From Loripinus fragilis (Eukaryota; Mollusca; Bivalvia; Lucinida; Lucinidae), in contig OZ026525.1 in the NCBI GenBank assembly GCA_964019695.1, forward strand, positions 90,739,779 through 90,803,778: 64,000 nt of DNA, given 5' to 3'. Position numbers and translations under genes: made by a program. The notes beneath the pieces were generated by a model. It searched no databases, was not told the origin of the DNA, and worked only from the letters and a program-made list of their open reading frames with translations. This document shows, one piece after another, positions 46,076 to 57,289 of the stretch (within the stretch, counting starts at the first letter, position 1; each line of letters starts with the position of its first letter).

Positions 46076-47325
46076 ACCTGAGTTTTGTTTAAGCTTACGT
46101 ATAGGTATCTGTTTAAAGCTGGTCATGTCCCTGGTGGCACCTGGAGTGGGCTCAATTTTGGCCCCAGGGGCATAATTTGAACAAACTTGGTAGAGATCTA
46201 CTAGGTCATGCTACATACCAAATATCAAAGCTCTAGGCCTAATAGTTTCAGACAAGAAATTTTTCCATGTTTTTCCCAATATAAAGCTATGTAAAACATG
46301 TGACACCTGGGGTGGGGTCAATTGTGGCCCCAGGGGCATAATTTGAAAAAAACTTGGTAGAGGTCTACTGCGTCATGCTACGTACCAAATATCAAGGCTC
46401 TATGCCTAATGGTTCCAGACAAGAAGATTTTTCCATGTCTTTTTTCCTATGTAAAACATGTGTCCCCTAGAGCGGGGCCATTTTTGGTCCAAGGGGCATA
46501 GTTTGAACACAATTGGTAGATGTCAACTAGGTCATGTTTTATACCAAATATTAAAGCTCTAGGCCTGATGATTTTAGACAAGAAGATGTTTTATTGTTTT
46601 TCCCTATAAGGCTATGTTAAACATGTGACCTCTATGGTGAGACCATTTTAAGCCACAGGAGCATAATTTGTTCAAACTTGGTAAGGTCTACTAGGTGATG
46701 CTTCATACTAAATATCACAGCTCTAGGCCTTTTGGTTTCAAAGAGCGATATTTGTTCATGTTTTCCCCTTTAAAAGCGCCTGTGTAAACATGCGACCCCT
46801 GGGGCGTGGCCATTTTTAGCCCCAGGGGCATAATTTGAACAAACTGGGTAGGGGTTTACTAGGTGATGCTACCTACCAAATATCAAAGCTCTAGGGCTTG
46901 TGGTTTTAGAGAAGAAGAATTTTTCATGCTCTCCCTATATAAGCCTGTGTTAAATATGTGACCCATGAGGCGTAGCCATTTTTGGCCCCAGGGTCATAAT
47001 TTAAACAAACTGGGTAGAGGTCTAATAGGTTATGCTTCAAACCAAATGTCAAAGCTTAGACCTTGTGGTTTCAGAGAAGAAGATTTAAAGTTTTCATCTT
47101 GAAAATCTATTTTGGCCTGTGTGACATAGTTACGCTATGGACCAGAAACAATCGAACAATTGTTAAAGAAGGCTATATAAGGATCATTCCTACCAAGTTT
47201 GGTCAAAATCTAGCCAGTAGTTTAGTAGGAGATGTCCTTTGAAGCAATTGTTGACGACACACGACAGCCAAAGGACATCCAATAATCACAATAGCTCACC
47301 AATGGCTCAGGTGAGCTAAAAATCA
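46076..47325 (+). repeat. ~160-bp tandem array, family B copy 2
   Basis: Seven units with CTTGGTAGAGGTCTACTAGG, TGATGCTACATACCAAATAT and a CCCCAGGGGCATAATTTGAA block. Starts after CGCTCACCTGAGTTTTG and ends ATCACAATAGCTCACC then GGCTCAGGTGAGCTAAA. Same order as 1255-2412. Confidence 0.8.
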
Positions 47326-48205
47326 TTTTTTCGAAAATATTCCCATTTAAATGCATTAGGAAGCAAATTTGACCTGAACGTTAAGTAGGTCAAGGTCATC
47401 AATGGATCATTATTTAAAAAAAACTTGATAGGCCTTATATCCTCAATGTTACATACCAAGTTCCAAGGTCACTGGCCTTCTGGTTCTGGAGAAAAAGATT
47501 TGTAAAGGAGTTTAACCATATATGGGCGAGGCGATCATATTGGCCATGTAACCAAAGTATTTTGTATACATTTTGGCTAACATGTCATAAGGAGTTTTCA
47601 CATGAAATTTTAGTTCAATTGGGTCAACGGTTTGTGAGAAAACTATGTTTTAATATATTGATGGGAGTCCAATATGATTGACCTAAGCTAAAAGGTCAGC
47701 CTTGACCTTTAAAATTACTTATTTATAGCCATTGTCTCATAAAGTTAAACATATCAAGTGATATATAATGACTAAGGCTTCCACAGTTTAAAAAAACTTT
47801 TCAAACAAATTCCATTAAAATGCATAAGGAAGCAAAATTTGACCTTGACGTGGAGTAGGTTAAGGTCACCCCAGGATCATCATTTGAACAAACTTGGTAG
47901 GCCTCACCTCCCAAATGCTACATACCAAGTCCAAAGGTCATCCGCCTTCTGGTTCTGGAGAAGAAATTTTTTAAAGGGTGTATGCCATATATAGGTGTGG
48001 CGGCCATCTTTGTCATGTGACTAGGACCATTTGAACAAATTTTTTCCCGCGTCCTAAGTCCTAAGGAGTCTCCTTATGAAATTTGAGTTTAATTGGCCCA
48101 GTTGTTTTAGAGAAGATGTTTGAAAATGTTGACGGACGGACGGACTGACGACGAATGCCAGAGTGACTGGTATACTATTAGCTCAGCTCAGGTGAGTTAA
48201 AATAA
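47326..48205 (+). repeat. GGTCAAGGTCA-type array, two units
   Basis: Two units of ~480 bp with GCATTAGGAAGCAAATTTGA, TAGGTCAAGGTCA, TACCAAGTYCAAAGGTCA, CATGTGACC and GATGGGAGTCCAATATGA, ending GACGGACGGACGGACTGACG and CAGCTCAGGTGAG. Confidence 0.75.
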
Positions 48206-48891
48206 CTAGTTACAGACACTTATAAGGCATAATATCTAAAGTAAGATTTGCCAAATTGTATTCTACCAACTCTAAGGTGATTGATTCTATCTGGAATGTA
48301 AGTAAAGAAAAAAAAGTATACATGTAGTCCCTATCGGTTTTACTACACATAAAGGAACATAATTAATATGGATGCAAGCTTCTATCCCGTTTTGCCATCA
48401 GAAGTTTTTTTCATGAGATGGACTGCCAACTAAATAACAAGAATGATCATGATGTCCTAAGGAAAGCCCTACTGAGCTTTCAATTATCACTCTAGCTTTA
48501 ATAAGAGGTGCATTGTATATATTTTTTTATAATTCGATTAGTTTTATTTACAAGTTACATGTACATGGTAGAGAGAGAAAGAGGTTTTATGGGCCAGCAC
48601 AACATATTTTGGTACGAATCACATAAGTGTACCCCCCCCCCCTTGTAAACGCTTATGCTGACATATCCTGTAGAGCTAGTTGTCTTAGATTTTGTCTTGT
48701 TTACATCAGTCTACAGCCATACTTTGTGTATGCAAGCAACTCGGAAAAAGTGCAAGCTATAGTCTGAGGCATGGTATATGTAATAAGTGGCAAAATCTCA
48801 TGTATTGGCACATATATGCTTGTAGATAAATGATAAAAGCACTTCCATAAATGAGTATATTTGGGCTGGTGAACGAAAACTGATACTTTAC
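48206..48891. other. No gene seen
   Basis: AT-rich spacer with a C-run at about 48631. If the minus-strand exon at 48892-49095 is real, this would be its intron. Confidence 0.35.
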
Positions 48892-49095
48892 GCATATGCG
48901 CAAAAACCTGAGGTTGTCACTTGTGGGTGTCTTGGTGACGAGGACTTTGGTTGGGTCGATAAAGTGTGCTAGGGAGCGGCGTTGAGTTGGATTGGTTGCA
49001 TCTTGGAGTGATTCCTCGATGGAACTAGAGCATGGCATTACAACTACTGCAATGACGAAGGAACTGTCGTGCCAGAAAATGTTGTCATCAATCAT
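48892..49095 (-). CDS. Weak candidate first exon, unassigned
   Basis: A minus-strand frame opens with ATG at 49095 and reads FVIAVVVMPCSSSIEESLQ, then FIDPTKVLVTKTPTSDNL, in DNA that belongs to none of the window's repeats. A donor-like GTAAAGTA follows at 48891-48884. TATAAAA-like words lie ~25 and ~65 bp upstream of the ATG. No family is recognised and a chance frame of this length is quite possible. Confidence 0.2.
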
Positions 49096-49384
49096 TCATA
49101 GTACATAAAAGGGTGATTTTATACGTTGGGGATTGATAAGGGCCGTTATGCACATGCAATGTATAAAAGGTGTTCATTCGGAGCTAAACCTGGCAAAAAA
49201 AACTTCATAGTTTCTTAAGTCAAGCAGCTAACTTTCGTCTAATTGGCTTCGCATACTTTTCCAGCCCGAAAAGGTTTGACTTAGGAAAGTGAGTACAATC
49301 CTCCTATAACATTTCTAGTCACGTCGTACAGTCAATTGTGTTAGCGGTTTTTCAGGAGGAGGCGTTAAATACACTTACTCTATT
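49096..49384. other. No gene seen; possible upstream region of minus exon
   Basis: Contains TATACATT and TATAAAAT on the minus strand. Nothing else notable. Confidence 0.25.
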
Positions 49385-50600
49385 TATAGCTCACGTGAGC
49401 CATTGGCTGATGGTGAGCTATTGTGATCATTGAATGTCCGTCAGACGTGCGTCGTCAACAATTGCTCCAATGGGCATCTCCTAATCTATTGGCTGGAGTT
49501 CAACCAAACTTGGTAGGAATGATCCTTATATGGCCCTCTATAAAAAGTGTTATAACAGTTCTGGTCCATTGCATATATTGATAACATAGGCTAAAAATAC
49601 ATTTTTCAAGATGAAAACTTTAAAAGTCTTCTTCTCTAAAACCACAATGCCGAGAGCTTTGATATTAAGTATGTAGCATAACCTAGTAAACCACTACCAA
49701 GTTTGTTCAAATTATCTCCCTTTGGACCCCAGGGGTCACATGTTTTACATAGGCTTTTTTAGGGAAACAAAAAAAAAATTTCTTATCTAAAACCACATGT
49801 CCTAGTGCCTTGGTAATTGGTATGTAGCATCACCTAGTGGACCTCTACAAGGTGTGTTCAAACTATGACCCAGGGGTCACATGTTTTACATTGGCTTATA
49901 TAGGGAAAAACATGTAAAACTCTTCTTGTCTGAAACCATAAGGCCTAGAGCCTTGATATTTAGTATGTAGTATCACCTGGCAGACCTCTACCAAATTTGT
50001 AAAAATTATGCCCCTGGGCCAATGGAAGCCCCCGCCCCTGGGGTCACTTATTTTACATAGGCTTATATAGGGAAACATGGAAAAATCTTCCTGTCTGAAA
50101 CCATAATACATAGAGCCTTGGTATTTGGTATGTAGCATCACATAGTAAGCTTCTACCAAGTTTGTTCAAATTATGTCCCTTGGGCTAAAATGGCCCAACC
50201 CGGGGGTCACATTGTTTACATAAGGTTATATAAGGTAAAACATTGAAAAACATTTTCTTGTCTGAATACCTAAGGCTTAGAGCCTTAATATTTGGAATGT
50301 AGCATCACCTAGTAAACCTCTACCAAGTTTGATCAAATTTTGCCCCCTACAGCCCCGCCCCAGGGTCACATGTTTTTTACAAAGGCGTATATTGGGAGAA
50401 CCATGAAAAAATATTTTTGTCTGAAACCACAAGGCCTAGAGCCTTGACATTTGGTATGAAGCATCACCTAGTAAACCTCTACCAAGTTTGCGAAAATTGT
50501 AACCCTTGGGCCAAAAATGGCTCATCCCGGGGGTCACATGTTTACATAGGCCTATATAGGGAAAAAACATGACAAATCTTCTTGTCTCAAACAAGAGGTG
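49385..50600 (-). repeat. ~160-bp tandem array, family B copy 3 (inverted)
   Basis: Begins at TAGCTCACGTGAGCCATTGG and runs as the reverse complement of the 46.1-47.3 kb array: AAACCTCTACCAAGTTTGTT, CCCAGGGGTCACATGTTTTA, GCCTAGAGCCTTGATATTTG. About seven units. Confidence 0.8.
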
Positions 50601-51385
50601 TCACCAGGAACATGATCAGCGCTCTACAAACACCTATATGTAAGATTTAAACAAAACTCACGTGAGCAATTTTGTTTTTACTATTGAAACAAAATTGCGA
50701 CATTTGACAAAACACCCTTCCATCTATACCCTAGAAAATCTTCAGAACCCTTCTGCTAATGATGTCCATTTATCAAATAATAATCTCCTAATTCTGACAG
50801 CCTTAGCAGTGAAATGTTTATACAGGTTTCAATTTTCAGAGAAGATGCTGTTATAAGTATTTACAGAACTGTGAGTCAGCAAGTTTGTTTCAGAAATATA
50901 TTCAGAGTTATCAATATAATTTTGCAATGTTTTGTGAAATATTAATATATAGGACAATGACAGAATGTGACTAGTCAGTGTGTTGTGCAGCTGTGTATTT
51001 TTGAAGTAAATTCAAATTTCATTTATACCCTTTCACAACCAAATCTGTCTGGTTTTGATAGTGTAGTCTCAGATCAGACTTTAGCAGCGGTCTGATCGTG
51101 GTCCACAATGACTGCCTCTATACCAATATGATTTGAATAATGTTAGCAAATATGTGCAGCAGACGACTTAAGCAGATGATATTTTTGATGTATGTTTTTT
51201 ATAACTTGATGCTTTACACTTTCCTAGCTAGTGGTGACTTTTGTCATCTGCTGATAATCATTGCAAACAGGCTGGACCAAGATCAGGACCAACAAAGTGT
51301 CGGTCCTGATCTGGAGCCAAATGGTTTGATTCTATGATAAGTGTTCCTGAAAGATTTTTTTAAAAAAAGGTTTCGTTTATAGTTA
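50601..51385. other. No gene; one hairpin
   Basis: 51271-51303 folds as AGATCAGGACCAACA ... TGTCGGTCCTGATCT. A similar hairpin with related flanks lies at 56150-56182, indicating a short dispersed element. Otherwise nothing. Confidence 0.4.
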
Positions 51386-51721
51386 ATGGCCCAATTCCGA
51401 ATCACTTTTACTTCAAGGCGTATTCCAAATAGTTGCTCTGAGTGTAAGATTTCGGTTTTTCTATTACAAAGCACTATCATTCCCCTAAATAATGATCCTC
51501 AATTTGTAGCATTCGGACTCTGCTATGTGTCATACCACGGCTTTGAAGTAGGCCGCCAATTTGCCTAGTTGCGGGTCATTTGCCCAGTTTCGAATCACTT
51601 TAGAAGTTCTAAGAAATTACCTTCAGAAGTACAGTTGCATTAAGGATTTGACATTGTTGGCTTAATCACTACTTCCAATGACGAGTTTGACACATTATTT
51701 TACCGTATTCATTGCACTAAA

Positions 51722-51939
51722 CTTGCACGGACACAGAAAGTAACCAAAACGGGCAACCATCGGCCCGCCAGTGAAACGCCATATAAATGGCGCCTCGCTT
51801 GCGATCCGATGATGACCCGACATTGGTAGCTTTGTACTTTTCCAACCAGTAATCCTAAGATAATCTACAGCTTTGTGCTTTTCCATGCGGGAGGGGGTGG
51901 TCTGGACCCCCAGTATTCACTCCTGTGGATCCACACATG
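51722..51939 (+). mobile_element. GGATCC-ended MITE, copy 3
   Basis: Central hairpin ATCGGCCCGCCAGTGAAACG ... GGCGCCTCGCTTGCGATC, right end TCCTGTGGATCCACACATG. The left end (CTTGCACGGACACAG) is weakly preserved. Confidence 0.5.
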
Positions 51940-52394
51940 GACTATGAACAAATTTACCACATGCAAGTAATACTCCCGATTATAAACCTTGGCTTATGAT
52001 CGAAATGTTTACAGGTAAACTTGGTCTATGAGACAGTGAAGAGTTGAACTAGATCAGATCAGATAGCTGCTAGAGGCGCGTTCTAAGCAGGATCTGCACT
52101 GTCTGTCATTTGACATACAGACACTAACATTCACTTTTCAGAGTATTTTTTTCTATTAATGTGACATTTTTATTAAACGTCTGTCCTCATTTCCATTGTT
52201 ATATAGCGCACGCATATACCAACACGCGTTGTGAGAGTAAATAAAATGCATCTGTAACAACTGCCCCCCCCACCCTGGCCAACACCGTGGGCGCTCGACA
52301 CACGTGATACTGTAGCAAACAGAGGGGTCATGATAGATGTCCGAATGGTTATAACGTCTTGACCCCCCACCACCAACACACACACACATTGGGA

Positions 52395-52625
52395 GCGCAA
52401 TGGCTCAGTGGTAGAGTGCTTGACTCGACAGTGGCTCAGTGGTAGAGTGCTTGACTTGAGAACGAGGGGCTGCGGGTTCGAGCCTCACCAGCTTCACTGT
52501 GTTGTGTCCTTGAGCAATAACATTAATCCTAGCTTAGAACTGGTTCAACCCAGGAAGACCCGTCCCTTTATAACTGAAAGATTGTTGGTGGGACGTAAAA
52601 AATCAAATCAAACAAAAAAACAAAA
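52395..52625 (+). mobile_element. Full SINE with tRNA-like head and doubled box A
   Basis: A box A-like TGGCTCAGTGGTAGAGTG occurs at 52401 and again at 52432, and box B GGGTTCGAGCC at 52474-52484. The body is CTGTGTTGTGTCCTTGAGCA through CTGAAAGATTGTTGGTGGGA, with an AATCAAATCAAAC A-rich tail. Pol III would transcribe from the internal boxes; movement would need a LINE enzyme in trans. The 31-bp duplication of the box A segment is unusual. A headless copy lies at 31905. Confidence 0.85.
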
Positions 52626-52927
52626 CAAACACACAGAGTAAGGGGTAAAGGCCAGGTTTTTAACATTTAAAACGACGATCGACGAAATCTGCGCCAGTAT
52701 AAAGAAAAACTGGAGAGCTTCAACATGTTGAACGGTACCAACCTCACTTTTAATTCTAATTTGGCTCTGTCTCTACCCAAGTAAAAACTCTGTTATACAT
52801 AGTTGGGCAAAAAGCAAGGGAATCATCCGACACAAGTATGTCCACTTGTGATGGAGTGAGGCAAATACAAGGGCACTGGAAAATCAACAAGACGTTAGCC
52901 CTACTTTTACTCATAGGAGGATGAAGT

Positions 52928-53224
52928 GCATTTGCGGATCCAGAGGGGGGACAGGGGGTCCAGACCATCCTCGAAAATCTCAAAAATATAGGTCTTTTAG
53001 CAACACTGGTCCCGATCCGCTTACAATCGTAAAGCTACCAAGCCAGCTATCAATTTTTGGCCATAATCGGCTCGCCAGCAAAACACCATTTAAATGGCGT
53101 TTCGTTGGCGGGCCGAAAATGCCCCCCTAATAGTGGTATTTGGATAATTCCTCCCCCATCAAACTAAAAAAGAACGTTGTCAAGGTTTGACCCCCTCTGG
53201 CAAAACTTTCTGGAGCCGCGCATG
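52928..53224 (+). mobile_element. GGATCC-ended MITE, copy 4
   Basis: Left end TTTGCGGATCCAGAGGGGGG, right end TTCTGGAGCCGCGCATG. Central hairpin CGGCTCGCCAGCAAAACACC ATTTAAAT GGCGTTTCGTTGGCGGGCCG, and AACGTTGTCA near the right end. Confidence 0.7.
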
Positions 53225-53378
53225 TAGTGGTTACGGATAAATTATGCATAATTAGGATAATGGGCTTCTACCAGCTGCTGAGGTTAATCGGAACGGGCCT
53301 GATTTAGAGTCCCAAATAAAGACTTGAATTGCCCGGTATCGAGCTCGGGATCCCTGGTCTGCTAGGTCTACACCACAA

Positions 53379-53382
<4 letters not shown>

Positions 53383-53425
<43 letters not shown>

Positions 53426-53484
53426 AGAGAGAGGGGGGAAAGAGAGACATGCAGACAGACAGGCATATACATATAGAGAGACTG

Positions 53485-53531
<47 letters not shown>
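53383..53531 (+). repeat. Simple repeats (AG)n and (GACA)n
   Basis: An AG run from about 53383 to 53446 broken by G patches, then a tetranucleotide GACA run at about 53489-53531. The long frames on both strands here are translations of simple sequence. Confidence 0.95.
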
Positions 53532-53569
53532 GAAATTAAATATACACACACAAAGGCATAATCCTCACG

Positions 53570-53827
53570 CTTACGCGGATCCAGGAAGATTGTGGGCACA
53601 GAGCCCCCTCCCGCAAACCCCTGTAAAGTCCCATAGCTGTACCCCTAAAATGCAGACTTTTTTCACACTAATGCTCTCTAGAGCTACCAAGGCCATCAAC
53701 TGGAGTTTTGCTGGCGGGCCGATTACGGCCCGCTTTTGTGGGATTTGGATCCTCTCTAACCTCATCAACTAAAACGGCATAAAATATAAAAAAACGTTGT
53801 CAGAGTCAAAACTACTGGATCCACGTC

Positions 53828-53829
<2 letters not shown>
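53570..53829 (+). mobile_element. GGATCC-ended MITE, copy 5
   Basis: Left end CTTACGCGGATCCAGGAAG, right end CTACTGGATCCACGTC. Half of the hairpin (GGAGTTTTGCTGGCGGGCCG) and AAAACGTTGTCAGAGTC near the right end are preserved. Followed by an (AG)n run at 53833-53862. Confidence 0.65.
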
Positions 53830-53862
<33 letters not shown>

Positions 53863-53867
<5 letters not shown>

Positions 53868-54757
53868 ATGGTGCCTGTGACACTTTTTACATCATTTTGA
53901 CTTCTATGTTGTACAAACAGCTGAGCGCGTGAACGTTATTGTTATGTGACGTCAAAGAAACTTGTGTTTGTACACGATTCTTAACCAGGCAAAAAAAGTG
54001 ACAATGATTAGATGGCTATCATGGAACCAAAAACAGGATAAAAGCTCCGTTTATTACTTGGATGTGATTTAATAATTGTTGGAAAATATGCTGAATTCGA
54101 AGGTTTGATAAAAATGCATTTCAAACGAAAGCATTTTTCGGAAATATGCAATGAACAGATACTGACACGTGTGAAAATATTCATTCATAAAATGGGTCAT
54201 GGGGGAAAATTGTAATTATTTTCACCAAGCAGATAACTTATAGATATTTGCTTTGGGATGATTATACAACAAAACAAAACCAAAATATGTATTTTAAATT
54301 TTAGCGCTGATGTGTAGTTTGCAACGAAACTATGACGTGATTCGGAACTGGGGAAGATTCGAGACTGGGCCAAAAAACTGTAGCATATCTAATACCCAGA
54401 TCTCATATAAGCCAGTGTATGTGTACACCTGCACTGTTTGATCTGCAACGTGTTAATTCTCTTGATAGTTTAATATTGTTCAAGTAAGGTTATTGCTCTT
54501 CCGAAACGGAGTTCAGAGCAGTTAAAGAAGTTCCTGGACAATTTTAAGAATTGTACTTGAACTGTTCAAGAAAATGCTTCACAAACTTTTTAAAATGGTC
54601 TTACACTCTTGAACATGGGAACATTTTAAAAACTTTTTTTTGATATTATGTTCTACCATATGTCTTTACCTGTTCCCAAGTTTGTTTTAAAGAAATTTTA
54701 TTGAACAAAGTGCCCATTGAGTTCTTGATCTGTTTTCAAACTTGTTCTTGAACATTT
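53863..54757. other. No gene; CTTGAAC-rich segment
   Basis: 54500-54757 is rich in CTTGAAC and GTTCAAG words separated by A/T runs, like the AACGTT segment at 22.5 kb in style but with a different palindrome. The rest shows nothing. Confidence 0.4.
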
Positions 54758-54883
54758 CAAGATTTTTTCGCCTATGTTGGATCTCGTTAAAATATGTTGA
54801 ATTTTGTATAAACATATACAATATTGATGTTCATACAAAATTCAACATATTTTAACGAGACCAACATAGGCGAAAAAATCTTG
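54758..54883. repeat. Near-perfect ~50-bp-arm palindrome
   Basis: Arm 54758-54809 (CAAGATTTTTTCGCCTATGT ... TTGAATTTTGTAT) pairs with 54833-54883 around a 23-nt spacer, with one mismatch or bulge at the ATCTCG / GAGACC position. Confidence 0.9.
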
Positions 54884-54924
54884 AGTATTAGCACTCGTCC
54901 TGTGAGCCCGGATTTATCCTTTTA

Positions 54925-55200
54925 AGCTCACCTGAGCCAAAGACTCATGGGTGAGCTAATATTTTACCAATGACCCCGGCGTCTGTCCGTCTGTCAACAT
55001 ACTGGGCCAATTAAACTCAAATTTCATATCGAGACTCCTTAGGATGCGGGAACAAAAATTCATTCAAATGGACTAGGTCAGAGGGTCAAGATGTCCACCA
55101 CGCCCATACATGGTAAAAAACTTTTTCTCCAGAAGGACTTGGTATGTAGCATTGGGGATGTGGGCCTACCAAGTTAGTTTAAATGATGATCCTAGATTTT
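54925..55200 (-). repeat. GGTCAAGGTCA-type unit, inverted
   Basis: Starts AGCTCACCTGAGCCAAAGAC and GGGTGAGCTAATATT, then GTCTGTCCGTCTGTCAACAT, followed by the reverse complement of the 45.6-46.0 kb unit, including TGGTATGTAGCATTGGGGAT. Confidence 0.7.
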
Positions 55201-56338
55201 AGGTAGGGTAGGCACACACATTTTTTTAATAATTTTTTTTTCTGGAAAAAATATATAATTTTATGCATTTTGAATGTATAATTTTATGCATTTTGAGTCA
55301 GAAAATATTATAATTGGCGTTGCCTTTCCAAATGCATAAAATTATATTTTATTATATTTTTTTGAAAACCTGAAAAAATTTAGGTAGGGTCGGTTACCCT
55401 AAACACAGGTATTTTTTTATTTGGTCTTACGTGTTTTTCCTAATCATAGATTGTGGATACAGGATAGAACATAAACATATCTGTGCTCTGAAGCCTTCTA
55501 TTCAGTATTTAGGACAGAGAAATGCAGATTTATGGCTTTATTAACCGTCAGAGTTGCATAAAATCATTTACCTCGGTGACGTTTTTCTTAAAGATACCTG
55601 CAACAGACGGCTTGGTTTAAACTTTATTTTATTTGTATAATTTATGACAAGTATACAAACAACACAGAATACAATTACAATACAACCACTATACAAATGG
55701 GATTCAGTAGAAAGTCAAATGACTTATTTGAATCTGTATCCCAAGAGTTCACATAACTAATATATGTACTATCATGTCGTAATTGTCATTCATGTAGAGA
55801 ATAATGGTCGCGCTTTTAGCTGTTTGGCGATAGGGGTACTAGTTGGCTGTTGGGTGCTCCACGGGGAATGGAATGTAAAGTCATAATTTCAGTGGTCTTT
55901 TGTTGGACGGCTTAATAGAGAAACATTGAAATAATCCCCAAATCATCACAATATCAACCCAATGAGCGAAGTCAAAAGGAAAAAGAACTCCTAATCGCTA
56001 CTGCACAGACTGATCAGCGCCTTTGTTTATCGCTGTTGCTAGTGAGTGTTCTGTTCACCACAGAGACGGTTTTTTAGCAAAGTGTCTAGTAACTCTTTGC
56101 ATGCGCGCGGCGACTTGCAGGTGACTACAGTAATCAATTAGAACCCAGATCAAGCCCGACAAAATGTTGGGCCTGATCCGATTCCAAGTTGTTTGACTCT
56201 CTCATTTTGTTCTTGAAATAATTATATGAAAAAGGTTAATTTTGAAAAGCTACAGTTACATAAAACAAAAATGCATGCAAAATTACCCAGCATGCAAAAA
56301 TGTAAGTGACTGCAAATTTGGTTTCTATAACTAATATT
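55201..56338. other. No gene; TAGGTAGGGT direct repeat and a hairpin
   Basis: TTTAGGTAGGGT occurs at about 55198 and 55380, flanking copies of TAATTTTATGCATTTTGA and its inverse. 56150-56182 folds as AGATCAAGCCCGACA ... TGTTGGGCCTGATC. No coding evidence. Confidence 0.4.
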
Positions 56339-56496
56339 AGTGGAGCGGGAAATGTCTGTTTTTTGAGACAATCATGCACTTCCGGATACAAGCATGAGAC
56401 TTTCAGAATATTTTCTTCAAACCTTTCTCGTAAATATTTTCTCGTTAGCCATCTCAATTTTTTCCATTTTCAAGATCAAGATGGCCGTCAAATATA
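56339..56496. repeat. Left inverted repeat of the 6.3-kb element
   Basis: From the outer end, AGTGGAGCGGGAA, AATCATGCACTTCCGGATAC, AAGCATGAGACTTTC, ATATTTTCTCGTTAGCCATC and CAAGATGGCCGTC. Each is the reverse complement of blocks in the same order at 62485-62648. Identity is high in these blocks and poor between them. Confidence 0.75.
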
Positions 56497-57289
56497 CCAT
56501 TTTTTATAACATTACCATACTATTTAATGTTTTATCTTTACCAAGGCACATTGGTTAAACCACTGCTGTGAGACACAGCATGGGGTCCAATAGAAGCTAT
56601 AAAACTGCTTTTGTGAAAATTTGTTACCGTAAATTGTCTTATTTTTAGGGTTTTAAAGTTAAGCATACACCTTCCAAATTGATCATCACAAGCCACATTT
56701 GTAAAAACAAAAAACAATATTAAATTCTCTTTAAAAAAAAGTAGAATTGATTTTTTGCATCTTCAAGAATTATGAAACTTAAATTTGAATCGCTTGAAGT
56801 TTAGTTGGTTAAGCAAATAGTAGTACAGGGGTATGTTTCGCATCACTCAGTAGTTATGATAAGAAGGAGTAGATAGTCATTAGTATCAATGTTTAGTATG
56901 TAATATGTAATTTTATGTTTAGGTAACTCACACAAGCAGTAAATATAGTCTCCCAAATGCTGTCTGAACAACCCCATTAAGCTCAGACAGTCGCACCCGA
57001 ATCGACGGGATGTGCTAGCGCGGGATAGCCGAGCCAAGGAAAACGGGGTCTTGGTTTTCTGGAAGGTGTACAGATCGCACGGGAGCTTATTCTATTGGAT
57101 GAACGATCGAGCTAGGTGTAGAAAGGCGATTTCAAACCTAGTTGTATCCCATACACTAAAGTGCAAATTTGTGATTTGATACCTTTATTCAGGTGGTAAA
57201 AGGATGATATAGTCCCTCGGCCTGTTTAATTGATATTATTTATACTCACAAAAAGACAATCTATAAAATATTATTTTAAAACTGTCTAA

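Larger units (their letters stand above)
51386..54384. repeat. Possible 3-kb inverted-repeat unit hosting many insertions
   Basis: The left side has TGGCCCAATTCCGAATCACT (51385) and GCCCAGTTTCGAATCACTTT (51583). The right side has GTGATTCGGAACTGGGGAAG and ATTCGAGACTGGGCCA (54335-54384), their inverted counterparts. Between them lie two or three GGATCC-ended MITEs, a SINE and simple repeats. The short ends may be a palindromic short repeat rather than one element. Confidence 0.35.

Noticed and set aside
53252..53599. 115-codon Ser/Leu/Cys-rich frame and overlapping frames
   Set aside because: Produced by the (AG)n and (GACA)n simple repeats.
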